From: Methylobacterium sp. SyP6R
GTDB lineage: Bacteria; Pseudomonadota; Alphaproteobacteria; Rhizobiales; Beijerinckiaceae
Reading direction: 5' to 3'
Assembly: GCF_019216885.1 (NCBI RefSeq)
Contig: NZ_JAAQRC020000001.1
Location: forward strand, 4,126,001 to 4,190,000
DNA: 64,000 nt
Part shown: piece after piece, positions 34,027-41,685 of the stretch
How positions within the stretch are numbered: position 1 is the stretch's first letter
Layout of the letters: each line of letters starts with the position of its first letter
Notes under the pieces: model-generated
Seen by the model: only the letters and a program-made list of their open reading frames with translations
What the model was told of the DNA's origin: nothing
The model's database searches: none
Translations under genes and position numbers: made by a program

Positions 34027-34947
34027 TCAGGCGCCCGCCAGGGGGTGGAGGTCGCGCACCATCTGCTTCAGACGCTCGTCGAGCACGTGGGTGTAGATCT
34101 GCGTCGTCGAGATGTCGGCGTGGCCGAGCAGTTCCTGCACCACCCGCAGGTCGGCGCCGTTCTGCAGCAGGTGGCTGGCGAAGGCGTGGCGCAGCACGTG
34201 CGGGCTGATCTTGTCGGTGCGCAGGCCGGCGGCGGCCGCCACCGCCTTCAGGTCGCGGGCGAAGGCCTGGCGGGTGAGGTGGCCGGTCTCGCTGTCGGCG
34301 GGAAACAGCCAGGGGCCGGGGGCGGTCAGGGTGGCGAGGTGGGCCGCCATGGCGCTGCGCGCCACCTCGGTCAGCGGCACCAGGCGCTCGCGCCCGCCCT
34401 TTCCCTTCACCACCAGGAAGCGCTCCTTGGTGGAGCCCGCGGCGCGGGGCAGGGCGACCAGCTCGGAGACGCGCAGGCCCGTGGCATAGAGGAGCTCGAT
34501 CAGGCAGTGCATCCGCCCGGCCCGCGCCGCCTCGGCCGGGTTCGGCGCCTTGGCGACGGCCTCCTTGGCGACGCCGAGCAGCCGGTCGACCTCCGCCACC
34601 GAGAGCACCTTCGGCAGGCCGCGGCCGCGCTTCGGCCCGGAGACCGGCGCGGTGGGATCGCCCTCGACGAGGCCTTCGGCGTAGAGGAAGCGGTGGAAGC
34701 CGCGCACGCAGGAGAGCCGGCGCGCCGCCGACGTGCTCTTGAGGCCGCGTGCCTCCAGTTCGGCGAGGTAGGCCCGGATGCCCGCGGGCTCGACGGCGCC
34801 GGGATCGATGCGCTTGCCCGCCAGATGGGCGAGGTAGTCGTCGAGGTCGCGCCGGTAGGCGGCGAGGGTGTTGGCGGCAGCCCCCCGCTCGGCGGCCAGC
34901 ATGTCGAGATAGGCGTGCATCAGGCCCTGGGGACCCATGGTGCTCAT
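34027..34947 (-). CDS. xerD: site-specific tyrosine recombinase XerD
   Basis: A 306-residue recombinase that, with XerC, resolves chromosome dimers at dif. The N-terminal SAM-like core-binding domain occupies about 5-90. The catalytic domain has all six residues: Arg159 (ATGLRVSEL), Lys183 (KGKGGRERL), His250 and Arg253 (SPHVLRHAFASHLL), His276 (LLGHADISTTQIYTH) and the nucleophile Tyr285. ATG 34947 is used; an ATG three codons in is possible. Placement next to aroK-aroB, rather than beside an integrated element, supports the chromosomal housekeeping role and not a phage integrase. Confidence 0.93.
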   Translation of the reverse strand: MSTMGPQGLMHAYLDMLAAERGAAANTLAAYRRDLDDYLAHLAGKRIDPGAVEPAGIRAYLAELEARGLKSTSAARRLSCVRGFHRFLYAEGLVEGDPTAPVSGPKRGRGLPKVLSVAEVDRLLGVAKEAVAKAPNPAEAARAGRMHCLIELLYATGLRVSELVALPRAAGSTKERFLVVKGKGGRERLVPLTEVARSAMAAHLATLTAPGPWLFPADSETGHLTRQAFARDLKAVAAAAGLRTDKISPHVLRHAFASHLLQNGADLRVVQELLGHADISTTQIYTHVLDERLKQMVRDLHPLAGA

Positions 34948-34974
34948 GGCCCGGCGCTCATTGTGGCCCGCCGC

Positions 34975-35121
34975 TCATTTCGGCTGCAGCTTCGCGTTCG
35001 GGATGGTGACGGAGATCTCGCGCGGGGTCGGCTCGACGAAGGTGGCGAGCGCGAACATCGCCGCGAAGGCGAGACCGGCCAGGATCGCCACCACGGCCAG
35101 GAAACGGAAGAGGGTCGGCAC
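34975..35121 (-). CDS. small single-pass membrane protein
   Basis: A 48-residue protein with one hydrophobic helix (FRFLAVVAILAGLAFAAMFALATF) and a conserved-looking C-terminal tail VEPTPREISVTIPNAKL. I recall similar short proteins next to xerD and aroK in other Rhizobiales; their function is unknown. The start is uncertain: GTG 35121 gives a compact protein, and TTG 35151 would add ten residues. Neither has a strong ribosome site. It lies 27 nt upstream of xerD on the same strand and is divergent from aroK. Confidence 0.55.
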   Translation of the reverse strand: MPTLFRFLAVVAILAGLAFAAMFALATFVEPTPREISVTIPNAKLQPK

Positions 35122-35355
35122 GTCGGCGGGGCCCCGGACTACGCGTGACAACGGGCGGTCCGGACGCTGAGGTCGCGGGCCACCTTGGCCGTCGGTTCGA
35201 CCACGCGTTGTCCCGGGAGGCAAGACCGGCGGGCGCCGTCCCGGCGGAATGCCGGCCGCTGTTGCGCGGGTGCCCGAGGGGAGGGCGGAAAGCCGGTGGT
35301 TTTCCCCGCTATCCGCCGTTTCGTCCTGCGCGAAAAACAGGCTAAAGAACGCCGC

Positions 35356-36084
35356 ATGAACCAGCGTCCCCCTCATGAACAGACGATCGAGTCGCGCGTG
35401 CGCCGGGGTCTCGGCCTGCGCTCGATCGTGCTGGTCGGGCTCATGGGCGCGGGCAAGAGCACCGTCGGCAAGCGCCTGGCGGGGCGCCTCGGCCTGATCT
35501 TCAAGGACGCCGATCACGAGATCGAGGCGGCGGCCGGCCTGACCATCCCGGACATCTTCGCCATCTACGGCGAGCCGAGCTTTCGCGATGGCGAGGAGCG
35601 GGTGATCGCCCGCCTCCTGCGCGAGGGCCCGATGGTGCTCGCCACCGGCGGCGGCGCCTTCATGCGACCGGAGACGCGCCAGCGCATCGCCGAGGCCGGG
35701 GTCTCGGTCTGGCTCAAGGCGGATCTGGACGTGCTGATGCGCCGGGTGCGCAAGCGCCCGGGGAGGCCGCTGCTCCAGAACGAGGATCCCGAGGGCACGA
35801 TGCGCCGGCTGATGGACCTGCGCCATCCCGTCTATGGCGGGGCCGACGTGGTGGTCCTGTCCCGCGACGTCTCCCACGACCGGGTGGTGCAGGACGTGCT
35901 GGACGCTCTCGACGCCCATATGGCGGGGGGAGCGCCGGGAGAGTTCGCGGGCGGGGCGATGGGCTCCCTGCAGAGGGACCGCCCGCAAGAGGGCGATGAC
36001 GCCGACCTGGCGCCCGCTGCCGGCGAGGGCGGCTCCGAGCCCGGCACGCCCGAATTCGCCGGCCACGGCCTCGCCGCGCAGTAA
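35356..36084 (+). CDS. aroK: shikimate kinase with C-terminal extension
   Basis: Phosphorylates shikimate at the 3-OH with ATP in aromatic amino-acid biosynthesis. P-loop GLMGAGKSTVGKRLA, shikimate-binding DADHEIEAAAG, the GEPSFRDGEERV block, and TGGGAFM are present. The LID region carries RPLLQNEDPEG. The enzyme core ends near residue 195. About 45 further residues, rich in Gly, Glu, Ala and Pro, make the 242-residue product longer than usual (about 175-200). ATG 35356 gives a family-like N-terminus. aroB follows 21 nt later, so the two are one operon. Confidence 0.95.
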   Translation: MNQRPPHEQTIESRVRRGLGLRSIVLVGLMGAGKSTVGKRLAGRLGLIFKDADHEIEAAAGLTIPDIFAIYGEPSFRDGEERVIARLLREGPMVLATGGGAFMRPETRQRIAEAGVSVWLKADLDVLMRRVRKRPGRPLLQNEDPEGTMRRLMDLRHPVYGGADVVVLSRDVSHDRVVQDVLDALDAHMAGGAPGEFAGGAMGSLQRDRPQEGDDADLAPAAGEGGSEPGTPEFAGHGLAAQ

Positions 36085-36105
36085 GACGATTCCCGACGGA
36101 CTTCG

Positions 36106-37224
36106 ATGACCACCGTGCAGACCGAGACCGTTCATGTCCCCCTCGACGGGGGCCGAGCCTACGACATCCTGATCGGCCGCGGGCTTCTGGCCGGGATCGG
36201 CCCCCGCATCGCCGCGCTCAAGGCCCGGGCCGTCGGGGTGGTGAGCGACGAGACCGTAGCGGCGGAGTACGGGAAGGCCGTCACCGCCTCGCTGGCCGAG
36301 GCGGGCTTACGTACGACCCTGATCGCGGTGGCGCCGGGCGAGGGCTCGAAGAGCTATGCGGGCTTTGCCCAGGTCTGCGACGGGCTGATCGCCCACCGGA
36401 TCGAGCGCGGCGACCTCGTGCTCGCGCTCGGCGGCGGCGTCGTCGGCGATCTGGCGGGGTTCGCGGCGGCCTCCTTACGCCGGGGCGTGCGCTTCGTCCA
36501 GGCACCCACCACCCTCCTCGCCCAGGTCGATTCCTCGGTCGGCGGCAAGACCGGCATCAATTCGCCTCACGGCAAGAACCTCGTCGGCGCCTTCCACCAG
36601 CCGAGCCTGGTGATCGCCGACACCGCCTCCCTCGACACCCTGTCGCTGCGCGAGATGCGCGCCGGCTACGCCGAGGTGGCGAAGTACGGGCTGATCGATT
36701 CGCCGGACTTCTTCGCCTGGTGCGAGGCCAACCTCGCCGGGATCTTTTCCGGCGGGCCCGCCCGCGAGGCAGCGGTGGCCGCCTGCTGCCGGGCCAAGGC
36801 CGGCGTGGTGGTGCGCGACGAGCGGGAGGACGGCGAGCGGGCCCTGCTCAATCTCGGCCACACCTTCGCGCATGCCCTGGAACGCCTGACGGCTTACGAT
36901 TCCGCACGCCTCGTCCACGGCGAGGCGGTGGCGATCGGCCTGTGCCTCGCCTTCCGGTTCTCCGCCCGGCTGGGCCTCTGCCCGGGCCAGGATGCCGGCC
37001 GGGTCGCCAACCACCTGGCGCTCGCCGGCCTGCCGACTACGCTGGCGCAGGTCCCGGGCGGATGCGGCGATGCCGACCAGCTCCTCGACGCCATGCGCCA
37101 GGACAAGAAGGTCCGCGACGGCGCGCTCACCTTCATCCTGGCGCGCGGGATCGGGCAAAGCTTCATCGCGCCCGGGATCGAGCCGGGGGCGGTGCGGGAG
37201 TTCCTGATGACGGAGCTGGGGTGA
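36106..37224 (+). CDS. aroB: 3-dehydroquinate synthase
   Basis: Converts DAHP to 3-dehydroquinate, the second step of the shikimate pathway, using NAD and a divalent metal. 372 residues. The NAD-binding GGGVVGDLAGFAAASLRRG is followed by the substrate-binding VQAPTTLLAQVDSSVGGKTGIN. The metal ligands lie in GYAEVAKYGL (Glu), LNLGHTFAHALE (His) and VHGEAVAIG (His). The C-terminal helical domain contains QDKKVRDGALTFIL. It is translated from ATG 36106, 21 nt after aroK. Confidence 0.97.
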   Translation: MTTVQTETVHVPLDGGRAYDILIGRGLLAGIGPRIAALKARAVGVVSDETVAAEYGKAVTASLAEAGLRTTLIAVAPGEGSKSYAGFAQVCDGLIAHRIERGDLVLALGGGVVGDLAGFAAASLRRGVRFVQAPTTLLAQVDSSVGGKTGINSPHGKNLVGAFHQPSLVIADTASLDTLSLREMRAGYAEVAKYGLIDSPDFFAWCEANLAGIFSGGPAREAAVAACCRAKAGVVVRDEREDGERALLNLGHTFAHALERLTAYDSARLVHGEAVAIGLCLAFRFSARLGLCPGQDAGRVANHLALAGLPTTLAQVPGGCGDADQLLDAMRQDKKVRDGALTFILARGIGQSFIAPGIEPGAVREFLMTELG

Positions 37225-37297
37225 GACGTGCCGCCGTCTCATCCGACCGGCGCAACGGCTCGCGGCCTTCGTCGAACCGATCTCCGCACACTTCCTT

Positions 37298-37867
37298 CTA
37301 AAACAGAGGCATGTCGTCGTAGATCGTCGCGAATGTCAGTGTAACGCCGATCTCCGGTAGATCGATGGCCTCGGTGCAGACGAAGGCCGAGAGGCCGCCC
37401 TCCGGATTACGGCGATGCACCGTCACTGCCTGCCGGTCTTGGCGCACCAGCACGACGCTCTGGATCGACGGGACGGCGGCATAGGCCGCGAGCTTCGACG
37501 CCCGACGCCGCGGTCTGTCGCTGGGCGACAGGACCTCGAACACCACGAGGGGCGTGGGCGTGATACAGAGGTCGTGGCGGCCATCATCGATCGCCACGAG
37601 AATGTCGGGCGCCACGGTGCGGGGCGCGCCCGGCACCGGGACCTGGCTCGGACCGGAGGGACGCCAGGGGCTGGCGTGAAAGCGCCGGTGCTGGCGCAAG
37701 GCCTCGAGGATGTTGACTTGGATCCAGTCGTGCCGCCGCGTGGGGCCCGGGTACATCAGCGGCACCCCGTCGTCCAGTTCCCAGCGCTCGCCCTTCGGCC
37801 GGTCCTCCAGGAAGGCCAGGAAGCCGTCGAGGCTCATCGGAGGGTCGCGTGTCTCAGCGGCGCGCAT
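37298..37867 (-). CDS. Uma2 family (DUF820) putative endonuclease
   Basis: A 189-residue protein of the Uma2/DUF820 family, which has a PD-(D/E)XK nuclease fold and unknown biological role. Family blocks: MSLDGFLAFLEDRPKGERWELDDG, the catalytic Asp in RTVAPDILVAIDDG, and the Glu-containing VVFEVLSPSDRPRRRASKLAAY with its Lys. ATG 37867 follows GGGAG. It is an isolated gene, convergent with aroB and followed upstream on the same strand by the DUF3237 gene. These genes are abundant in cyanobacteria and scattered in alphaproteobacteria, so horizontal gain is plausible. Confidence 0.85.
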   Translation of the reverse strand: MRAAETRDPPMSLDGFLAFLEDRPKGERWELDDGVPLMYPGPTRRHDWIQVNILEALRQHRRFHASPWRPSGPSQVPVPGAPRTVAPDILVAIDDGRHDLCITPTPLVVFEVLSPSDRPRRRASKLAAYAAVPSIQSVVLVRQDRQAVTVHRRNPEGGLSAFVCTEAIDLPEIGVTLTFATIYDDMPLF

Positions 37868-37907
37868 GGCGGGCGCTCCCGGTTGTCCGACGTGATCGTA
37901 CCATACG

Positions 37908-38471
37908 TCACGCCAACCGGAACGCCCGCACCAGCACCGCCTCGCGGGCGGGCCGCAGGCTGTGCAGGGTGCCGACCAGAACCAGCCGGTTGAGCCAGGC
38001 ATGCGGCCCCTCGGGCGCCGTGACCTCGATGGTCGAGAAGCGGGTGTCCGGCGCGCCGTCGCGGCCGGGATCGATCGTCACCTGGTTGCGCACGGTGAGG
38101 ATCGCCCCGTCCTCGGTCTTCATCTCGTAGAGGGCGTCGAGGCGCCGGACGCCGTCCTTGCGCACGAGCTGCCGGTCGGCGCCGCCGGGCAGGACCGTGC
38201 CGCGCAGCCGCGGCCCCTGGAAGCGGCCGCCGGTGATCGGCACGATCCGGCGCTCGCCCAGGGGCGAATCGCCGAGCGGCACCATCGGGGCGATCTCGAC
38301 CACCGCCTCGTAGACGAATTCCGTCCGCGGCATCACCAGCGGCACGTCGGCGAGGGGGCCTGTGGATGGCGCTTCGGCGGCGGCCGGTGCCGCGAGACCG
38401 ATACCGGCGAGGCCTGCACCCGCCAGGATCAGCATCCGGCGGTCGATGGGCGGGGTGTCGCGATGCGTCAT
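37908..38471 (-). CDS. DUF3237 domain-containing exported protein
   Basis: A 187-residue protein with a twin-arginine-like signal (DRRMLILAGAGLAGIGLAAPAAA, cleaved near residue 32) followed by a beta-barrel DUF3237 domain: EFVYEAVVEIAPMVPLGDSPLGERRIVPITGGRFQGPRLRG and YEMKTEDGAILTVRNQV. No reaction is established for the family. ATG 38471; a longer frame upstream lacks support. It is divergent from the tannase/feruloyl esterase gene, and both are exported, so a joint role in handling plant phenolic esters is possible but not shown. Confidence 0.82.
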   Translation of the reverse strand: MTHRDTPPIDRRMLILAGAGLAGIGLAAPAAAEAPSTGPLADVPLVMPRTEFVYEAVVEIAPMVPLGDSPLGERRIVPITGGRFQGPRLRGTVLPGGADRQLVRKDGVRRLDALYEMKTEDGAILTVRNQVTIDPGRDGAPDTRFSTIEVTAPEGPHAWLNRLVLVGTLHSLRPAREAVLVRAFRLA

Positions 38472-38662
38472 GGCGGAATCCCCGGCGATGGTCTTCCCCC
38501 GATCATGCGCCGGCTCCTGCCGCGGCGACAGGGCGGGAGACGTGCTGCCGCAGGGTTTCGTCGCCGCCGTCGCTTGACGGGGGAGGCCCATCGGGGCCGA
38601 GTGTCGCCCGAAATCGCGCCGGGCGCTCGACGGCCTTGGCGAATCTCTGGGGAAGGGGGCTC

Positions 38663-40312
38663 ATGGTGCGCACGATCACGCGGGGGGCGGGGTTCGCCCT
38701 GCCGGTCGTCATCGCCGGTTCCCTCGCCCTGCCGGCTCTCTCCGCCCCGCTCGCCTGCGGCGACCTCGCGCGGCTCGGTCGGCCGGACCTGCGCATCGCC
38801 CGGGCCGAGACGGTGCCCGCCGGGACCCTGCCGGCCGACAATCCCGGCCGCGCCGCGCTGACCGGGGCCGCCCGCGCGAAGGCGGCCCTGCCGGCCCATT
38901 GCCTGGTCGAGGGCACGGTCGATCCGCGGGTCGGGGCTGGCGGCGTCGAGTACGGCATCGCCTTCCAGTTGCGCCTGCCGGAGACATGGAACGGCCGCTT
39001 CCTGTTCCAGGGCGGCGGCGGGCTCGACGGGGTGGTCGGCGAGGCGCTCGGCGCGATTCCGGTCTCGGGCGCGACGGCGCCGCCGGCCCTGCTGCGCGGC
39101 TATGCCGTCGTCTCGACCGATTCCGGCCATCGCGGCCGCGACAATGCCGACGCCTCCTTCGGCCTCGACCAGCAGGCGCGGATCGACTTCGCCTACGGCG
39201 CCGTCGGCACCGTCGCGCGGGAGGTCAAGGCCCTGATCGCGGCCCGCTACGGGCGCGCCCCGGCGCATGCCTATTTCATGGGCTGCTCCAATGGCGGCCG
39301 CTCGGCCCTCATGGCAGCGACCCGCTACCCCACCGCCTTCGACGGCATCGTCGCCGGCGCCCCGGCCTTCCGGCTCACCCGGGCGGCCCTCGGCCAGGTC
39401 TGGGACACGCGCGCCTTCCTCTCGGCCGCTCCGACGAACGCCGAGGGCAAGCCGATCCTGGCCGAGGCCTTCAGCGAGGCCGACCTGAACCTCGTCGCCG
39501 ATGCAGTCCTGAAGACGTGCGACGCCGCCGACGGCCTGACCGACGGCGCGGTCCAGGCGGTAGCCTCCTGCCGGTTCGATCCTGCGAGCCTCGCCTGTGC
39601 GGGCGACAAGACCGCCAGCTGCCTCAGCCGGGCGCAGGTCGAGGCGCTGCGGACAAGCTTCGGCGGCGCCCACGATTCGCAAGGGAGGCCGGTCTATGCC
39701 TCCTGGCCCTGGGATCCGGGCCTCGCCGCGCCGGGCTGGCGGGCCTGGAAACTCGGCACCTCGAAGACCGCGATGCCGAACGCCCGCAACGCCACCCTCG
39801 GGCCGGCCGCGATCGCCAACTACTTCCTCACCCCGCCCGATCCGGGGTTCGATGCGCTGCGCTTCGATTTCGACCGCGACACCCCGCGCATCGCCGAGAC
39901 CGCCGCCCTCAACGACCCGACCGGCACCTTCCTGTCGACCTTCACCGCCCGCGGCGGCCGGCTCCTCGTCTACCAGGGCGTCGCCGATCCGGTCTTCTCC
40001 GCCCGCGACCTCGTCGATCACTGGCAGGACCTGAGCCGCCACAACGGCGGCGCGGCGGCTTTCGCCGATCGTGCACGCCTGTTCCTGGTCCCGGGCATGA
40101 ACCATTGCGGCGGCGGACCGGCGCTGGACGATTTCGACCCGCTCGCCGCCATCGAGGCCTGGGTCGAGCGCGGCGAGGCACCCGACCGGCTCGTCGCCCG
40201 CGGCACCGCCTTCCCGGGCCGCACGCGGCCGCTCTGCCCTTTCCCCAGGGAGGCGCGCTACCAGGGCGGCGAGGCGGACAAGGCCGAGAGCTTTTCCTGC
40301 AAGGAGCCGTGA
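38663..40312 (+). CDS. tannase/feruloyl esterase family alpha/beta hydrolase
   Basis: A 549-residue secreted esterase of the tannase family, acting on gallate, ferulate or similar aromatic esters outside the cytoplasm. Signal peptide at 1-27 (FALPVVIAGSLALPALSA). The N-terminal DPRVGAGGVEYGIAFQLRLPETWNGRFLFQGGGGLDG block is typical. The nucleophile Ser209 is in MGCSNGGRSALM, and the catalytic His is in LVPGMNHCGGG near the end. Cysteines are present as in fungal and bacterial tannases (CGDLARLG, KTCDAADG). ATG 38663 follows GGGGAAGGGGG. It converges on the Sox module; a 27-bp stem palindrome separates them. Confidence 0.93.
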   Translation: MVRTITRGAGFALPVVIAGSLALPALSAPLACGDLARLGRPDLRIARAETVPAGTLPADNPGRAALTGAARAKAALPAHCLVEGTVDPRVGAGGVEYGIAFQLRLPETWNGRFLFQGGGGLDGVVGEALGAIPVSGATAPPALLRGYAVVSTDSGHRGRDNADASFGLDQQARIDFAYGAVGTVAREVKALIAARYGRAPAHAYFMGCSNGGRSALMAATRYPTAFDGIVAGAPAFRLTRAALGQVWDTRAFLSAAPTNAEGKPILAEAFSEADLNLVADAVLKTCDAADGLTDGAVQAVASCRFDPASLACAGDKTASCLSRAQVEALRTSFGGAHDSQGRPVYASWPWDPGLAAPGWRAWKLGTSKTAMPNARNATLGPAAIANYFLTPPDPGFDALRFDFDRDTPRIAETAALNDPTGTFLSTFTARGGRLLVYQGVADPVFSARDLVDHWQDLSRHNGGAAAFADRARLFLVPGMNHCGGGPALDDFDPLAAIEAWVERGEAPDRLVARGTAFPGRTRPLCPFPREARYQGGEADKAESFSCKEP

Positions 40313-40335
40313 GGCGGTCCCGACATCCGTTCGGA

Positions 40336-40393
40336 GGACATGGGTGATACGAAATCCGGAAGATCACTTCCGGATTTCGTATCACCCATGTCC
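40336..40393. repeat. long perfect palindrome, GATACG..TCCGGAAG family; likely bidirectional terminator
   Basis: Two perfect 27-bp arms (40336-40362 and 40367-40393) with the 4-nt loop ATCA; arms begin GGACATGGGTGATACG. It lies between convergent ends (tannase at 40312 and soxZ at 40470). A sequence-related palindrome is at 59244-59283, so it is probably a mobile repeat serving as a terminator. Confidence 0.8.
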
Positions 40394-40469
40394 CCGAATA
40401 CCGGTAACCCTCGTCACCGGTCCGTATGCGGGGAGCGGGGGAGGCGGGTCGCTTCTCTCCCCGACATCC

Positions 40470-40790
40470 TCACGCCACCGTGATCCCCACCTCCTCCGTC
40501 TGCGAGAATCCATTGTCCCCCGTCCAGGTGAAGCGCAGGGTGCCGGTCCTCGTCGCCACGGTGGTGAAGGTGAGGTACGGGTTGGCGGCGCTCGCCGACG
40601 ACAATTCGGCGCGAAACACCTCCTCGCCGTCGTAGGCGCACACGAACTCCGTGATGATGTTGCGCGGGATCAGGCGCCCGTCCGGGCCGGGGCGGTAGCC
40701 GGTCTCCATCGGGTGCGAGATCAGGGTCTTGATCTCGATCACCGCGCCGGCCGTGGCGGTCTTCGGCAGGTTGATGAGGGCGCGGGCCAT
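40470..40790 (-). CDS. soxZ: SoxZ, sulfur carrier complex subunit
   Basis: A 106-residue immunoglobulin-like protein that pairs with SoxY to form the periplasmic carrier on which thiosulfate or sulfide sulfur is oxidised. It has the family pattern ARALINLPKTATAGAVIEIKTLISHPMETGYRPG, then IITEFVCAYDGEEVFRAEL and GTLRFTWTGDNGFSQTEEVGITV. ATG 40790 lies two nt after the soxY stop (TGAGAATG), with AAGGA inside the soxY end. GTG 40796 is an alternative. Being last in the operon it is followed by the palindromic terminator at 40336-40393. Confidence 0.93.
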   Translation of the reverse strand: MARALINLPKTATAGAVIEIKTLISHPMETGYRPGPDGRLIPRNIITEFVCAYDGEEVFRAELSSASAANPYLTFTTVATRTGTLRFTWTGDNGFSQTEEVGITVA

Positions 40791-40792
40791 TC

Positions 40793-41260
40793 TCACGATC
40801 CTTCCACGCAGGCCGCGAGCGTCACGATCGCATCGGCGGTCGCGGACCAGAAGGTGCCGTCCTGCATCTCCGCGATGGCGGTGATGGTCTGGGAATCGGC
40901 GAGCCGTATCCGTGTATTGACCGCGGCGCGGCCGGCCCGGGGGCCGAGATGCAGCGTCACCACGTGGGGCTGCGGGTTCTTGTCGTTGAACACCGCGATG
41001 CGGCGGACGAAATCCGTCGCGCTCATCGGGCTCTCGACGGTGATGGAAAGCGGCACGGTGTTGCCGTTCTCGACGAGCGGCGGCATGTCGAGGTGGATCC
41101 GGCCTGCCCGGATCGGTGCGCCGCCGGTGAAGCGGCGGATCGCCTCCACGGTCGCCTCGCGGGTCGGGCGGAGGATCGCCGCCCGACCCGGCCGCACCAG
41201 CGCGATCGTCAGCAGGCCGGCGCCCCCGGCGAGGATCGTGCGGCGGTGGAAAGCCGTCAT
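40793..41260 (-). CDS. soxY: SoxY, sulfur carrier subunit with atypical C-terminus
   Basis: A 155-residue Tat-exported protein: HRRTILAGGAGLLTIAL signal, mature part with family blocks VPLSITVESPMSATDFVRRIAVFNDKNPQPHVVTLHLGP and ADSQTITAIAEMQDGTFW. In canonical SoxY the C-terminal tail GGCGG presents the cysteine that carries sulfur. Here the tail reads LAACVEGS with Cys151, so the reactive Cys is kept but the flexible Gly arm is not. The start ATG 41260 overlaps the soxX stop by 4 nt, and soxZ begins 2 nt after its stop. Confidence 0.92.
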   Translation of the reverse strand: MTAFHRRTILAGGAGLLTIALVRPGRAAILRPTREATVEAIRRFTGGAPIRAGRIHLDMPPLVENGNTVPLSITVESPMSATDFVRRIAVFNDKNPQPHVVTLHLGPRAGRAAVNTRIRLADSQTITAIAEMQDGTFWSATADAIVTLAACVEGS

Positions 41261-41685
41261 GGCGTTCTGAGGCCCCCCTTCAGGGTGACGAGATAGGCGA
41301 TCACGTCCTCGATCTCGCCCGCCTCCAGAACCGGCCGGTCGCGCCAGGCGCGGGCGACCCGGGTGCCGTCGGTCCGGTAATAGGAGGGCATCAGGGTCGC
41401 GGGGTTCAAGACGCGCCCGTCGACGAGGCGCAGCCGCAATTGCCCTTCCGAGAGCCGTGCCCCGACCTCCGAGAGATCGGGCCCGAGGTCGCCCGCCGGG
41501 CCCGTGCCGCCGAGGCCGGTATGGCAGAGCGGGCACAGGCCCTTGCGGGTGTCGGTGGCGATGGCCCGGCCGCTTGCCGCATCGCCGGTCCGGCCGTCGA
41601 GGGGCAGCGGGATCGCGTCGCCGACGATCGTGACCGGCGCGAGCGCGGTCTGGGTGAGGGCAAGCAGCATGGCCGCCCGCCTCAC
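41257..41685 (-). CDS. soxX: SoxX-type c-type cytochrome
   Basis: A roughly 142-residue periplasmic monohaem cytochrome c. With GTG 41685 it has a signal peptide (MRRAAMLLALTQTALA), the haem motif CPLCH at residues 51-55, and the likely axial Met99 in ATLMPSYYR, which is the SoxX arrangement. In other bacteria SoxX joins SoxA to load thiosulfate onto SoxYZ and accepts electrons. No soxA is present in the window. The GTG overlaps the stop of the upstream flavoprotein gene (GTGA), which is why I prefer it to ATG 41670. Confidence 0.85.
   Translation of the reverse strand: MRRAAMLLALTQTALAPVTIVGDAIPLPLDGRTGDAASGRAIATDTRKGLCPLCHTGLGGTGPAGDLGPDLSEVGARLSEGQLRLRLVDGRVLNPATLMPSYYRTDGTRVARAWRDRPVLEAGEIEDVIAYLVTLKGGLRTP

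Noticed and set aside
34027..34947. Tyrosine recombinase as a sign of an integrated prophage or genomic island
   Set aside because: It has XerD-type full-length similarity, sits in the xerD-aroK-aroB context, and there is no tRNA, attachment repeat or phage gene nearby.
37868..37907. Toxin-antitoxin partner next to the Uma2 gene
   Set aside because: Only 40 nt lie upstream and no small partner gene is visible on either strand.
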